Origin: Spirochaetota bacterium
Lineage (GTDB): Bacteria; Spirochaetota; UBA4802; UBA5550
Assembly (NCBI GenBank): GCA_022704585.1
Contig: JAKJGD010000007.1
Location: 1 to 14,385, forward strand
Direction: 5' to 3'
Length of the DNA stretch: 14,385 nt
Under the pieces are notes generated by a model that made no database searches, had not been told where the DNA came from, and was given only the letters and a program-made list of their open reading frames with translations. Positions 7,315 to 13,335 of this stretch are shown here, in pieces; within the stretch, counting starts at the first letter, position 1; every line of letters begins with the position of its first letter. Both the position numbers and the translations under genes were made by a program.

Positions 7315-8489
7315 CCCAGTTTTTCCAGTGCTTCCTTGAACTTCGGTATCGATCTCCGGATCACATCCTCCGGTACGCAATAGGCCATCCTGAAATAGCC
7401 GGGCCCGCCAAACCCGCTGCCCGGCACCGCGAGGATATTGAACTTTTGCAAATGCCGCACAAAGGCGACATCGTCGTCAAGAGGTGATTTGCAGAAAATG
7501 TAGAATGCCCCCTCCGGCATCGGGAAGGTGTATCCCGCTTCCTTTAATCCTCCTGCCAGCAGGTCCCTCCGCTTCCGATACGGAGTTATGTCTACGGTCA
7601 CATCAGTGAGCTGGGCAACTATTCTTTGCATGAGCGCCGGCGCATTCACATAGCCGAGAATCCTGTTGCACAGTATGATCCCGGCCATGAGTGAATCGGC
7701 TTCATGACATACCGGGTTAACGGCAATATATCCGATCCGTTCACCCGGGATTGACAGTGATTTGGAATAGGAATTGACCACGATGGAATTGGGGTAACCT
7801 TTCATGGTACCGGGAACGGTGATGTTATCATATACGATTTCCTTATACGGCTCGTCAGACACCAGGTATATGGTCTGCCCCTTCTTGTGGAACGATTCAA
7901 GCATGTCGGACAGTTCCCGTATCAGCATCTCCGGATATACTCTTCCCGTGGGATTGTTTGGCGAATTGATAAGAATTGCCCTGGTTTTCCCGGTTATCCC
8001 TTTTCTGATATTCTCAATATTGAGAGAAAAGTCAGGGTTGCTCTCCGCGAGTTTCGTTACACCGTTATGATTGGCGATATAGAAGTTATATTCGACGAAA
8101 TACGGTTTTGATACCACCACCTCGTCGCCCGGGTTGAGTATTGTTTTCAAGACTGCGTTCAGTCCTCCGGCCGCGCCGCAGGTCATGACGATATTTTCAG
8201 GAGGGACCGTTATCCCCTGCTCTTTCGATACCTTGACTGCGATAGCCTTCCGAACGTCGGTGTAACCCGCATTCGGCATGTATCCGTGTACTCCCTTTTT
8301 CCCTTCATGGGATAAAGCGCGCAAAACTTCAAAAAATTTCGCCGGCGGGTCCAGGTCGGGATTCCCAAGGCTGAAATCAAACACATTTTCATCGCCGAAC
8401 TGGGCTTTCAGCTTGATGCCCTCTTCAAACATCTTTCGTATCCACGAAGACTTTTCAATCGATTCCTTGATATAACCGGCTATTGACAT
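7311..8489 (-). CDS. PLP-dependent aminotransferase, class I/II (fold type I)
   Basis: The 392-residue enzyme has the full aspartate-aminotransferase fold markers: FSLGNPDLDPPAKF near the N-terminus, TCGAAGGLNAVLKTI for cofactor phosphate contacts, INSPNNPTGRVY, the PLP-N1 aspartate in LVSDEPYKEI, and the Schiff-base lysine in NSYSKSLSIPGERIGY (Lys243). The C-terminal EGAFYIFCKSP and FRMAYC carry the substrate-carboxylate arginine region. It is expected to transfer an amino group between an amino acid and a 2-oxo acid in the cytoplasm. The substrate is not deducible; Asp, Ala or aromatic acids are all possible. The start at 8489 is supported by GGAGG on the minus strand (8496-8500) 6 nt upstream. 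It is transcribed away from the hydrolase at 8757 and toward the TPR gene, with a 4-bp overlap of stops. Confidence 0.95.
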   Translation of the reverse strand: MSIAGYIKESIEKSSWIRKMFEEGIKLKAQFGDENVFDFSLGNPDLDPPAKFFEVLRALSHEGKKGVHGYMPNAGYTDVRKAIAVKVSKEQGITVPPENIVMTCGAAGGLNAVLKTILNPGDEVVVSKPYFVEYNFYIANHNGVTKLAESNPDFSLNIENIRKGITGKTRAILINSPNNPTGRVYPEMLIRELSDMLESFHKKGQTIYLVSDEPYKEIVYDNITVPGTMKGYPNSIVVNSYSKSLSIPGERIGYIAVNPVCHEADSLMAGIILCNRILGYVNAPALMQRIVAQLTDVTVDITPYRKRRDLLAGGLKEAGYTFPMPEGAFYIFCKSPLDDDVAFVRHLQKFNILAVPGSGFGGPGYFRMAYCVPEDVIRRSIPKFKEALEKLG

Positions 8490-8522
8490 ATACTACCTCC
8501 ATCAGGGACCCGGCCAGGGCTA

Positions 8523-8531
8523 TTTATAGCA
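8523..8531 (-). promoter_or_regulatory. Candidate extended -10 element for the aminotransferase gene
   Basis: On the minus strand the sequence reads TGCTATAAA: a TATAAA hexamer preceded by TG plus one base, the extended -10 pattern. It predicts transcription start near 8516 and a 26-nt leader before the ATG. No good -35 is present 17 bp upstream, as is common for extended -10 or activator-dependent promoters. Confidence 0.4.
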
Positions 8532-8551
8532 AAATATTCAACTGGTGCCGG

Positions 8552-8563
8552 ACATGCGCATGT
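8552..8563. promoter_or_regulatory. 12-bp perfect palindrome ACATGCGCATGT, candidate operator
   Basis: The 12 bases equal their own reverse complement. The centre (8557.5) lies about 41.5 bp upstream of the predicted aminotransferase start site, the position used by activators that touch the sigma factor. Function is inferred from geometry only. Confidence 0.4.
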
Positions 8564-8667
8564 TAGTTCGGTTTATTCAAAGCGTAATCATGATGCTGCC
8601 TGAAGAAAAAGCAAGAAAAAAATAGAGGATCAAAAAGCATTCAGTTCATCCCAGAATTCCGGCCAGT

Positions 8668-8704
8668 GAATTATTCTCGGATCAGTCGGCTGGGATAATA
8701 ATTC
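8668..8704. repeat. Inverted repeat GAATTATT-N21-AATAATTC abutting the hydrolase -35
   Basis: The left arm (8668-8675) and right arm (8697-8704) are perfectly complementary over 8 bp with a 21-bp spacer. The right arm ends one base before the TTGACG -35 element at 8705, so it could be a split operator. Confidence 0.4.
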
Positions 8705-8733
8705 TTGACGCAGCTTGCAATCCGAAGTACAGT
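8705..8733 (+). promoter_or_regulatory. Candidate sigma70-type promoter for the hydrolase at 8757
   Basis: TTGACG (8705-8710, 5/6 to consensus) and TACAGT (8728-8733, 4/6) are 17 bp apart. Start would be near 8740, just ahead of the ribosome site at 8745. Confidence 0.45.
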
Positions 8734-8744
8734 ATCGTTCGCTG

Positions 8745-8754
8745 AAGGAGGTGA
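8745..8754 (+). promoter_or_regulatory. Full-length Shine-Dalgarno fixing the hydrolase start at 8757
   Basis: AAGGAGGTGA is a complete anti-SD match directly before ATG 8757. It rules out the longer frame beginning at 8715, whose first 14 codons would cover this site. Confidence 0.75.
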
Positions 8755-8756
8755 CC

Positions 8757-9539
8757 ATGAGCACTTATTCGCAATTCGACCATCCCTCAATCCTCCAATA
8801 TTTGTTTTACCCGCGGCCTGAAGAAGGACCTTCCATAACGGGAAACAGCATCATCGAGCTGTCCATACCGGTGGAGCAGAACATCACAATCGGCGGAAAA
8901 CTATTCATTGCTGACAGGAAAGCACCTTTAATACTTTTTTTTCATGGAAACGGCGAAATTGTCGCAGATTACGATGATCTTGGACCCCTGTTCTCGCGTC
9001 TGGGGATTAATTTCATGCCTGTCGATTACCGCGGATACGGCCGCTCGGGCGGCAGTCCGAGCGTTTCATCTATGATGAAAGATTGTCACACGATATATGA
9101 TTTCTGCACCGGATGGATGAGCGAAAACGGATTCAACGGTAAAATTATTGTCATGGGCAGATCGCTGGGGAGTGCTTCAGCCCTGGAGCTTGTTTCTGGC
9201 CATGGCGGCAGTATTGATGCGCTCATCATAGACAGCGGCTTCGCCTATGCCTTGCCGCTTCTCCGTATCATCGGTGCCGACCCGGATCGCCTGGGCATAA
9301 CTGAAGAGGACGGTTTCCGGAACACCGAAAAGATCAGGCAGTTCCGCGGTCCCACGCTCATCATTCATGCAGAATTTGACCACATCATACCCTATAGCGA
9401 TGGTGTGGCCCTTTTCGAGTCGTCGCCGGCTGAGAAAAAAAAGATGCTGGCTATACCGGGCGCCAATCATAACACCATTTTCATGCACGGGCTTAATGAA
9501 TACATTAACGCTGTGAGAGAGCTTGCACTGTCACTATAA
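8757..9539 (+). CDS. Alpha/beta hydrolase (ABHD13/17-like serine hydrolase)
   Basis: The 260-residue cytoplasmic protein has the order of an alpha/beta hydrolase: an oxyanion-hole strand LILFFHGNGEIVADYDDL, a second strand with VDYRGYGRSGGSPS, the nucleophile elbow MGRSLGSAS (Ser136), the acid in HAEFDHIIP (Asp208) and the base in GANHNTIF (His238). The triad is complete. The RGYGRSGGSPS motif and short cap place it near the BEM46/ABHD13/ABHD17 branch of hydrolases, whose bacterial members have mostly unknown substrates (esters, thioesters or peptides). No signal peptide is visible. It has its own promoter (8705-8733) and a very strong ribosome site. rtcB begins 39 nt downstream but appears to have its own promoter. 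Confidence 0.9.
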   Translation: MSTYSQFDHPSILQYLFYPRPEEGPSITGNSIIELSIPVEQNITIGGKLFIADRKAPLILFFHGNGEIVADYDDLGPLFSRLGINFMPVDYRGYGRSGGSPSVSSMMKDCHTIYDFCTGWMSENGFNGKIIVMGRSLGSASALELVSGHGGSIDALIIDSGFAYALPLLRIIGADPDRLGITEEDGFRNTEKIRQFRGPTLIIHAEFDHIIPYSDGVALFESSPAEKKKMLAIPGANHNTIFMHGLNEYINAVRELALSL

Positions 9540-9540
9540 T

Positions 9541-9571
9541 TTGCATGAGTTCATCATCATCGGTATATTAT
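9541..9571 (+). promoter_or_regulatory. Candidate promoter abutting rtcB; predicts a leaderless mRNA
   Basis: TTGCAT (9541-9546) stands 17 bp before TATATT (9564-9569) and 19 bp before the overlapping TATTAT (9566-9571). Start would fall around 9576-9579, at or just before the ATG at 9579. There is no Shine-Dalgarno between the -10 and the ATG. Confidence 0.45.
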
Positions 9572-9578
9572 CCGTATC

Positions 9579-11033
9579 ATGAATATCGGGAGTATCAGGA
9601 AAATCAATGATTACCTGTTTGAAATACCGGCTAACTTCAAGCCCGGTATGCGCGTACCCGCACGCATCTATGCCTCGCGTATGTTAATCGATACTATGGA
9701 TGATGCGGTCCTCAACCAGCTCACCAATGTATGTCTTCTGCCGGGTATTATAAAGCACGCACTCTGCATGCCCGACGGCCACTCCGGGTATGGCTTCCCC
9801 ATCGGCGGCGTCGCAGCCATAGACCCGGAATCCGGTGTCATCTCTCCCGGCGGCATCGGATTCGATATTAACTGCGGCGTGCGCCTCATGACAACGAACC
9901 TCACCTTCGAAGAGATACGGCCCAGGCTGAAAACGCTTGTCCAGGCTCTTTTCAACCGCGTGCCTTCAGGCGTCGGCTCGGACGGCATGATACGGGTTAC
10001 CCGTGACCGGCTTGATGAAGCAACGACTCAGGGAGCCCGGTGGGCGGTCGAGAACGGCTACGGGACCGGGACCGACCTCGATTTCATCGAGGAGGGCGGC
10101 TGCATGCGGGATGCCGATCCGAAAGCCATTTCAGAGAAGGCACGTGCCCGGGGGAGTGAGCAGATCGGCAGCCTTGGCTCCGGCAATCATTATCTCGAAA
10201 TCCAGGTAGCTCATAAAGCTAACATCTTTGATCCAAAACTCGCCGAGCAGTTTGGAATTAACCGGGACGGGCAGATCGTGGTCATGATCCATTCCGGAAG
10301 CCGCGGATTCGGCCACCAGATAGCTACAGATTACCTGAAGCGCTTTCTCACCGTCATGGGCCCTAAATACGGCCTTTCAATGCCGGACCGTGAGCTGGCC
10401 TGCGCTCCCTTCTCTTCCCCCGACGGCCAGGATTACTACAAAGCCATGTGCTGCGCAGTGAATTACGCGTTTCTTAACCGGCAGATGATCATGCACTTGG
10501 TAAAAACAGTTTTCAGCGAGCTGTTCCACAAAAGCCCTGAAGACCTTGGCCTTCGCCTGGTCTATGACGTCTGCCATAACACGGCCAAACTTGAAAAGCA
10601 GGTAATCGATGGTAAAGAACGGACCATCCTGATTCACCGCAAGGGAGCCACCAGGGCCTTCGCGCCGGGGATGCAGGGCATACCGGACCGCTACCGAAGC
10701 GCCGGCCAGCCGGTGCTCATTGGCGGCAGCATGGAAAGCGGGTCATATCTTCTCGCGGGAATTGAATCCGGCGCGGAATCATTTTTCTCGACCTGCCATG
10801 GAAGCGGCAGGGTGATGTCCCGTCACCAGGCGAAAAGTTCCTTTAACGGGAGGGAACTTCAGAAACAGCTCGAGGATCGCGGCATTATTATTCTGACTTC
10901 ATCGTACCCCGGGCTTGCCGAGGAGGCAGGCGGAGCGTATAAAAATATCGATGACGTGATCGAAGCTACCGAGCGGGGGGGCTTGAGCAGGGTGGTCGCA
11001 AAATTCGTTCCCATCGGCAACATCAAGGGATGA
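9579..11033 (+). CDS. rtcB: RtcB RNA ligase (3'-phosphate/cyclic phosphate to 5'-OH)
   Basis: The 484-residue protein matches the long RtcB form (about 480 residues) throughout. It shows MPDGHSGYGFPIGGVAA, the Mn-binding cysteine in FDINCGVR (Cys99), LGSGNHYLEIQ, IHSGSRGFGHQIA, YDVCHNTAKLE, HRKGATRAFAPG and the guanylylated histidine in STCHGSGRVMSRHQAK (His407). All metal and GMP ligands recognisable by eye are present. Family knowledge: RtcB uses GTP and Mn2+ to join 2',3'-cyclic phosphate or 3'-phosphate ends to 5'-OH ends, in tRNA repair and in rejoining RNAs cut by ribonuclease toxins. The downstream archease supports this. No rtcR regulator or rtcA cyclase gene is in the window. The start is the ATG after a promoter-like element and without a ribosome site. 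Confidence 0.97.
   Translation: MNIGSIRKINDYLFEIPANFKPGMRVPARIYASRMLIDTMDDAVLNQLTNVCLLPGIIKHALCMPDGHSGYGFPIGGVAAIDPESGVISPGGIGFDINCGVRLMTTNLTFEEIRPRLKTLVQALFNRVPSGVGSDGMIRVTRDRLDEATTQGARWAVENGYGTGTDLDFIEEGGCMRDADPKAISEKARARGSEQIGSLGSGNHYLEIQVAHKANIFDPKLAEQFGINRDGQIVVMIHSGSRGFGHQIATDYLKRFLTVMGPKYGLSMPDRELACAPFSSPDGQDYYKAMCCAVNYAFLNRQMIMHLVKTVFSELFHKSPEDLGLRLVYDVCHNTAKLEKQVIDGKERTILIHRKGATRAFAPGMQGIPDRYRSAGQPVLIGGSMESGSYLLAGIESGAESFFSTCHGSGRVMSRHQAKSSFNGRELQKQLEDRGIIILTSSYPGLAEEAGGAYKNIDDVIEATERGGLSRVVAKFVPIGNIKG
11025..11030 (+). promoter_or_regulatory. Ribosome binding site favouring archease start at 11039
   Basis: AAGGGA inside the last rtcB codons lies 8 nt before ATG 11039. It is too close to serve ATG 11030, which overlaps the rtcB stop as ATGA. 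Confidence 0.55.
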
Positions 11034-11038
11034 CACGC

Positions 11039-11470
11039 ATGGAATACGAGATTCTCGAAGGCATCAGCAGGGCAGACATCGCCTTCCGGGTCCGGGGACA
11101 AAGCGTTGAAGAGCTTTTTTCAAAAGGAGCTCGATCTCTCCTTGGAATAATGTTGCAGGATATAGACACAGTCAGGCCTTCGATTGACATTTTTTTCACC
11201 TGCGAATCCAGGGAGATCGATCTTCTCTATTTTGATTTTCTATCCGAGCTCATTTATTACAAGGATTCGGAAAAGCTCATTCTTCTGCCGGAGCGGATAT
11301 CAGTAACATCTTCCTCTGAAGGCTATAGGATAGCCTGCGAGATGCGCGGGGACAGAATCGACAGGAACCGCCATGTCTTCACCATCGACATCAAGGCGGT
11401 CACTCTGCATAACCTGATCGTGAAACAGCAGGATGAGGGCTGGTCTGCCACCGTGGTTATAGACGTTTGA
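11039..11470 (+). CDS. Archease, RtcB activator
   Basis: The 143-residue protein (MEYEILEGISRADIAFRV at its start) carries archease marks: the SRADIAFRV segment with the metal-binding aspartate, an SVEELFSKGARSLLGIML helix, LLYFDFLSELIYY, and a C-terminal block DIKAVTLHNLIV ending in WSATVVIDV. Family knowledge: archease speeds RtcB guanylylation and gives it multiple turnover, and the two genes are commonly adjacent. Here they are in one operon. The start at 11039 is preferred because of AAGGGA at 11025-11030; the alternative ATG at 11030 overlaps the rtcB stop by 4 nt, adds MTR and would imply coupling. The gene ends 12 nt from the convergent DUF4416-like gene, with no terminator hairpin between them. 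Confidence 0.93.
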   Translation: MEYEILEGISRADIAFRVRGQSVEELFSKGARSLLGIMLQDIDTVRPSIDIFFTCESREIDLLYFDFLSELIYYKDSEKLILLPERISVTSSSEGYRIACEMRGDRIDRNRHVFTIDIKAVTLHNLIVKQQDEGWSATVVIDV

Positions 11471-11482
11471 CCCTGCCCTGGT

Positions 11483-12001
11483 TCAGTCCAATTGATTGTG
11501 GTAGAGTCTTCGGACTTCATGGAAAAAATAGAGGTATTCCGGCTTCTGGTAATCGGGATAGGTCCATTCCCAGGACTGGTACCGCTTGGCAACATAACGG
11601 TATTCATTTTCAAGATATACGCCCCTGCGGAGATATGCACGGTGGAAGAATTCCTTGCAGGATGCCAGGTATACGTTTGACAGGGTGAGGTACCCGGGAT
11701 CGATATTTATCTTTCGCACGCCATTATCGGAAAATCGCTTTTCCAGCTTATTGGTATAGAGCTTGATCTCGACGATATCCTCCCGCCGTATCAGTTTCTT
11801 AAAAGATAGGAATACTTTATACTGTCCCGCACCCATATCGCTGTAATATTTAGTGTGTATGAAAGGTATGCTCTTGGTCCGGAAATCGATTTCCCCGAAT
11901 TTTTTCATAAGCGGCTTTTCTGCCGCAGCCAGAACTTCTTCCGAGCTGAACAAAATGCCAATGAATAATTTCGCACGGGGAGGGATAACCGGCTCAGACA
12001 T
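11483..12001 (-). CDS. DUF4416-like conserved protein of unknown function
   Basis: This 172-residue soluble protein opens with PRAKLFIGILFSSEEVLAAA and continues with TKYYSDMGAGQYKVFLSFKKLI, NIDPGYLTLSNVYLASCKE and a C-terminal YQSWEWTYPDYQKPEYLYFF. This pattern matches my recollection of the DUF4416 family, found in spirochaetes and Desulfobacterota-like bacteria. No function is established for that family. The middle motif INIDPGYL followed by SCKEFFHRAYL is likely its conserved site. Its start overlaps the end of the pseudouridine synthase gene by 8 nt on the same strand, indicating coupled translation; the ribosome site (AAGCGAG) is weak. No signal peptide or membrane segment is present. 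A role linked to RNA modification is possible only by position. Confidence 0.82.
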   Translation of the reverse strand: MSEPVIPPRAKLFIGILFSSEEVLAAAEKPLMKKFGEIDFRTKSIPFIHTKYYSDMGAGQYKVFLSFKKLIRREDIVEIKLYTNKLEKRFSDNGVRKINIDPGYLTLSNVYLASCKEFFHRAYLRRGVYLENEYRYVAKRYQSWEWTYPDYQKPEYLYFFHEVRRLYHNQLD

Positions 12002-12935
12002 GGCGTGCTCGCTTGGTCGTTATGAATTGTTTCATATCATCGGGAAGCGGTGCTTTAAGATGCATCTCTTTCATGGTCACCGGGTGGTTGAAACGAATCG
12101 ACCTGGAATGGAGCGCAGAGCGGGCAAAGCCGATCCGATTCACCAACGCTTCCGTCGGACCCCTTTTAATGAATTCGGCATAAAACTTCTCATCTGTGCC
12201 ATAGAGCTTATCTCCGACGATCGGAAAACCGGCGTGTTTCAAGTGTACCCTTATCTGATGCTGCCTTCCCGTCACGGGAATCGCTTTCAGGAGACTGAAT
12301 CCGCAGAACGATAGAATTCGTTCAAAGCCGGTACAGGCCGTCTCCCGGGCTCCAGCGAATGCTATCCGCTTGTGTTCCAGAGGCGAACCGGCATCGAAAT
12401 CAATGGGAGTATCCACATTAAATGTATCATGCGCCGGAACGCCGTGTACCAGAGCGAGATAGACCTTCCGCACCGTCCAGAACGCTGCATGCATCCTTGC
12501 AGCAACGCCCGGGTCTTTCGCCAGGACAAGTACGCCGGAGGTCTCCCGGTCCAGCCGGTGCAGCAGGTGCAGTTTCATTCCAAACCTTTCCTGTAAAAAC
12601 GTAAGCAGGGTATTGCGATAAAAAACACCGGCCGGATGCACAGGCAGATTCCCCGGCTTGTTGATACCAAGCAGATATTCATCCTCGTAGACTATCGAAT
12701 AATCGCTATTCACCTCTGGCTCAGATGCGTCCCGTCCCGAATAGGCGATGACATCGCCAGGCCTTGTCTTCCTGTCAAATTTATGAAGCACCGCTCCGTT
12801 ATAGGTTATTTTTCCCCGTACAATCTCCTTCTGCCATTCAGACCTGCTGAGATAACCGAATGCCCGCGCAAGAAATTGGTCAACGCGCAGGTTACGGTGC
12901 CGATCCGATATTTTACATTCTGTAAGAAATTCCAT
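11994..12935 (-). CDS. RluA-family RNA pseudouridine synthase with S4 domain
   Basis: The 313-residue protein begins with an S4 RNA-binding domain (about residues 8-66: LRVDQFLARAFGYLSRSEWQ and PGDVIAYS). A catalytic domain follows with NKPGNLPVHPAG, the signature LLHRLDRETSGVLVLAKD (catalytic Asp129), and the family C-terminal motif VTGRQHQIRVHLKHAGFPIVGDKLYG. Family knowledge: RluA/RluD-type enzymes convert specific uridines to pseudouridine in 23S rRNA or tRNA. The S4 plus catalytic layout is that of the RluD/RluC branch, but the target site cannot be assigned. AAGAGG on the minus strand (12941-12946) serves the ATG at 12935. It lies 55 nt downstream of the repeat-protein gene, and its end overlaps the DUF4416-like start, so it fits an operon glpD to DUF4416. 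Confidence 0.94.
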   Translation of the reverse strand: MEFLTECKISDRHRNLRVDQFLARAFGYLSRSEWQKEIVRGKITYNGAVLHKFDRKTRPGDVIAYSGRDASEPEVNSDYSIVYEDEYLLGINKPGNLPVHPAGVFYRNTLLTFLQERFGMKLHLLHRLDRETSGVLVLAKDPGVAARMHAAFWTVRKVYLALVHGVPAHDTFNVDTPIDFDAGSPLEHKRIAFAGARETACTGFERILSFCGFSLLKAIPVTGRQHQIRVHLKHAGFPIVGDKLYGTDEKFYAEFIKRGPTEALVNRIGFARSALHSRSIRFNHPVTMKEMHLKAPLPDDMKQFITTKRARHV

Positions 12936-12990
12936 TACGCCTCTTGGAAGAGAGGATTTATACGATCGCGGTATCCTGAACGCTTTGAAT

Positions 12991-13323
12991 TCAATTCACA
13001 CCCGGGAAGGAATTCACCATCATGATCTTAATATCCGGGAATGAATTAACATATTGTATTGTGAAATCCGGGAAAGAATCCACAAATTGCCATTTCCCGC
13101 ATTTGTCCGGGAACGAGTTGACGGCCTGCACTTTCAGGTCCGGGAAGCTTGAAACCACCTGCACCTTAATGTCGGGAAAGCTCGTTACCACCTGCACTTT
13201 GCCGTACAGTCTCTTACCCTTGAAAATGCAATCACTCCCGACAACGCTGCTTCCGGAGGCCTGATATGATGCAAATCCCAGTACAAAAACAAACGCGATA
13301 AGCGTAACAATAAGCTTTTTCAT
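12991..13323 (-). CDS. Small exported protein built of SFPD-ending 11-residue repeats
   Basis: This 110-residue protein has a signal peptide (MKKLIVTLIAFVFVLGFA..., likely cut near SYQASG), a short linker SDCIFKGKRLYG, and then six tandem units up to the C-terminus. Units read KVQVVTSFPDI, KVQVVSSFPDL, KVQAVNSFPDKCG, KWQFVDSFPDF, TIQYVNSFPDI and KIMMVNSFPGVN. Each is a short alternating polar/hydrophobic strand followed by a SFPD turn, so a beta-solenoid or stacked beta-hairpin structure is plausible (inference). Two cysteines, one in the linker and one in unit 3, could form a disulfide. I vaguely recall similar SFPD repeats in other small hypothetical proteins but cannot name a family or function. 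AGGAGG (13329-13334) supports the start, inside the 12-nt gap after glpD, implying cotranscription. Confidence 0.85.
   Translation of the reverse strand: MKKLIVTLIAFVFVLGFASYQASGSSVVGSDCIFKGKRLYGKVQVVTSFPDIKVQVVSSFPDLKVQAVNSFPDKCGKWQFVDSFPDFTIQYVNSFPDIKIMMVNSFPGVN
13000..13200 (-). repeat. Six tandem coding repeats of about 33 bp (SFPD units)
   Basis: Units at 13168-13200, 13135-13167, 13096-13134 (six bases longer), 13063-13095, 13030-13062 and about 12994-13029 have a 33-bp period. The DNA copies are diverged while the encoded SFPD core is kept; the serine is written AGC, AGC, TCG, TCT, TCA and TCC in successive units. Confidence 0.85.
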
Positions 13324-13328
13324 CCAGG

Positions 13329-13334
13329 CCTCCT
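13329..13334 (-). promoter_or_regulatory. Shine-Dalgarno for the SFPD repeat protein
   Basis: The minus strand reads AGGAGG 5 nt before the ATG (13321-13323). It lies within the 12-nt gap to the glpD stop. Confidence 0.7.
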
Positions 13335-13335
13335 G

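Larger units (their letters stand above)
8490..8756. other. Divergent regulatory region between aminotransferase and hydrolase genes
   Basis: These 267 bp contain no plausible gene. They hold an extended -10-like element for the minus strand (8523-8531), a 12-bp perfect palindrome (8552-8563), an A-rich purine stretch (about 8596-8625), a spaced inverted repeat (8668-8704) and a plus-strand promoter (8705-8733). I see no terminator, tRNA or riboswitch-like fold. Confidence 0.6.

Noticed and set aside
8490..8756. Possible small RNA or tRNA in the divergent gap
   Set aside because: No cloverleaf, no terminator hairpin with a T-tract and no conserved RNA motif could be seen by eye.
12936..12960. 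Possible hairpin sequestering the pseudouridine synthase ribosome site (CCTCT/AGAGG)
   Set aside because: Only five base pairs around a tiny loop; likely chance in a purine-rich ribosome site.
12985..12994. TTGAATTCAA palindrome at the end of the repeat-protein gene
   Set aside because: It overlaps coding sequence and the stop codon, and palindromes of 10 bp with an EcoRI core are common by chance.
13000..13200. Possible CRISPR-like array because of the 33-bp period
   Set aside because: The copies are coding, contiguous without spacers, and diverged at the DNA level; the periodicity is that of the SFPD protein units.
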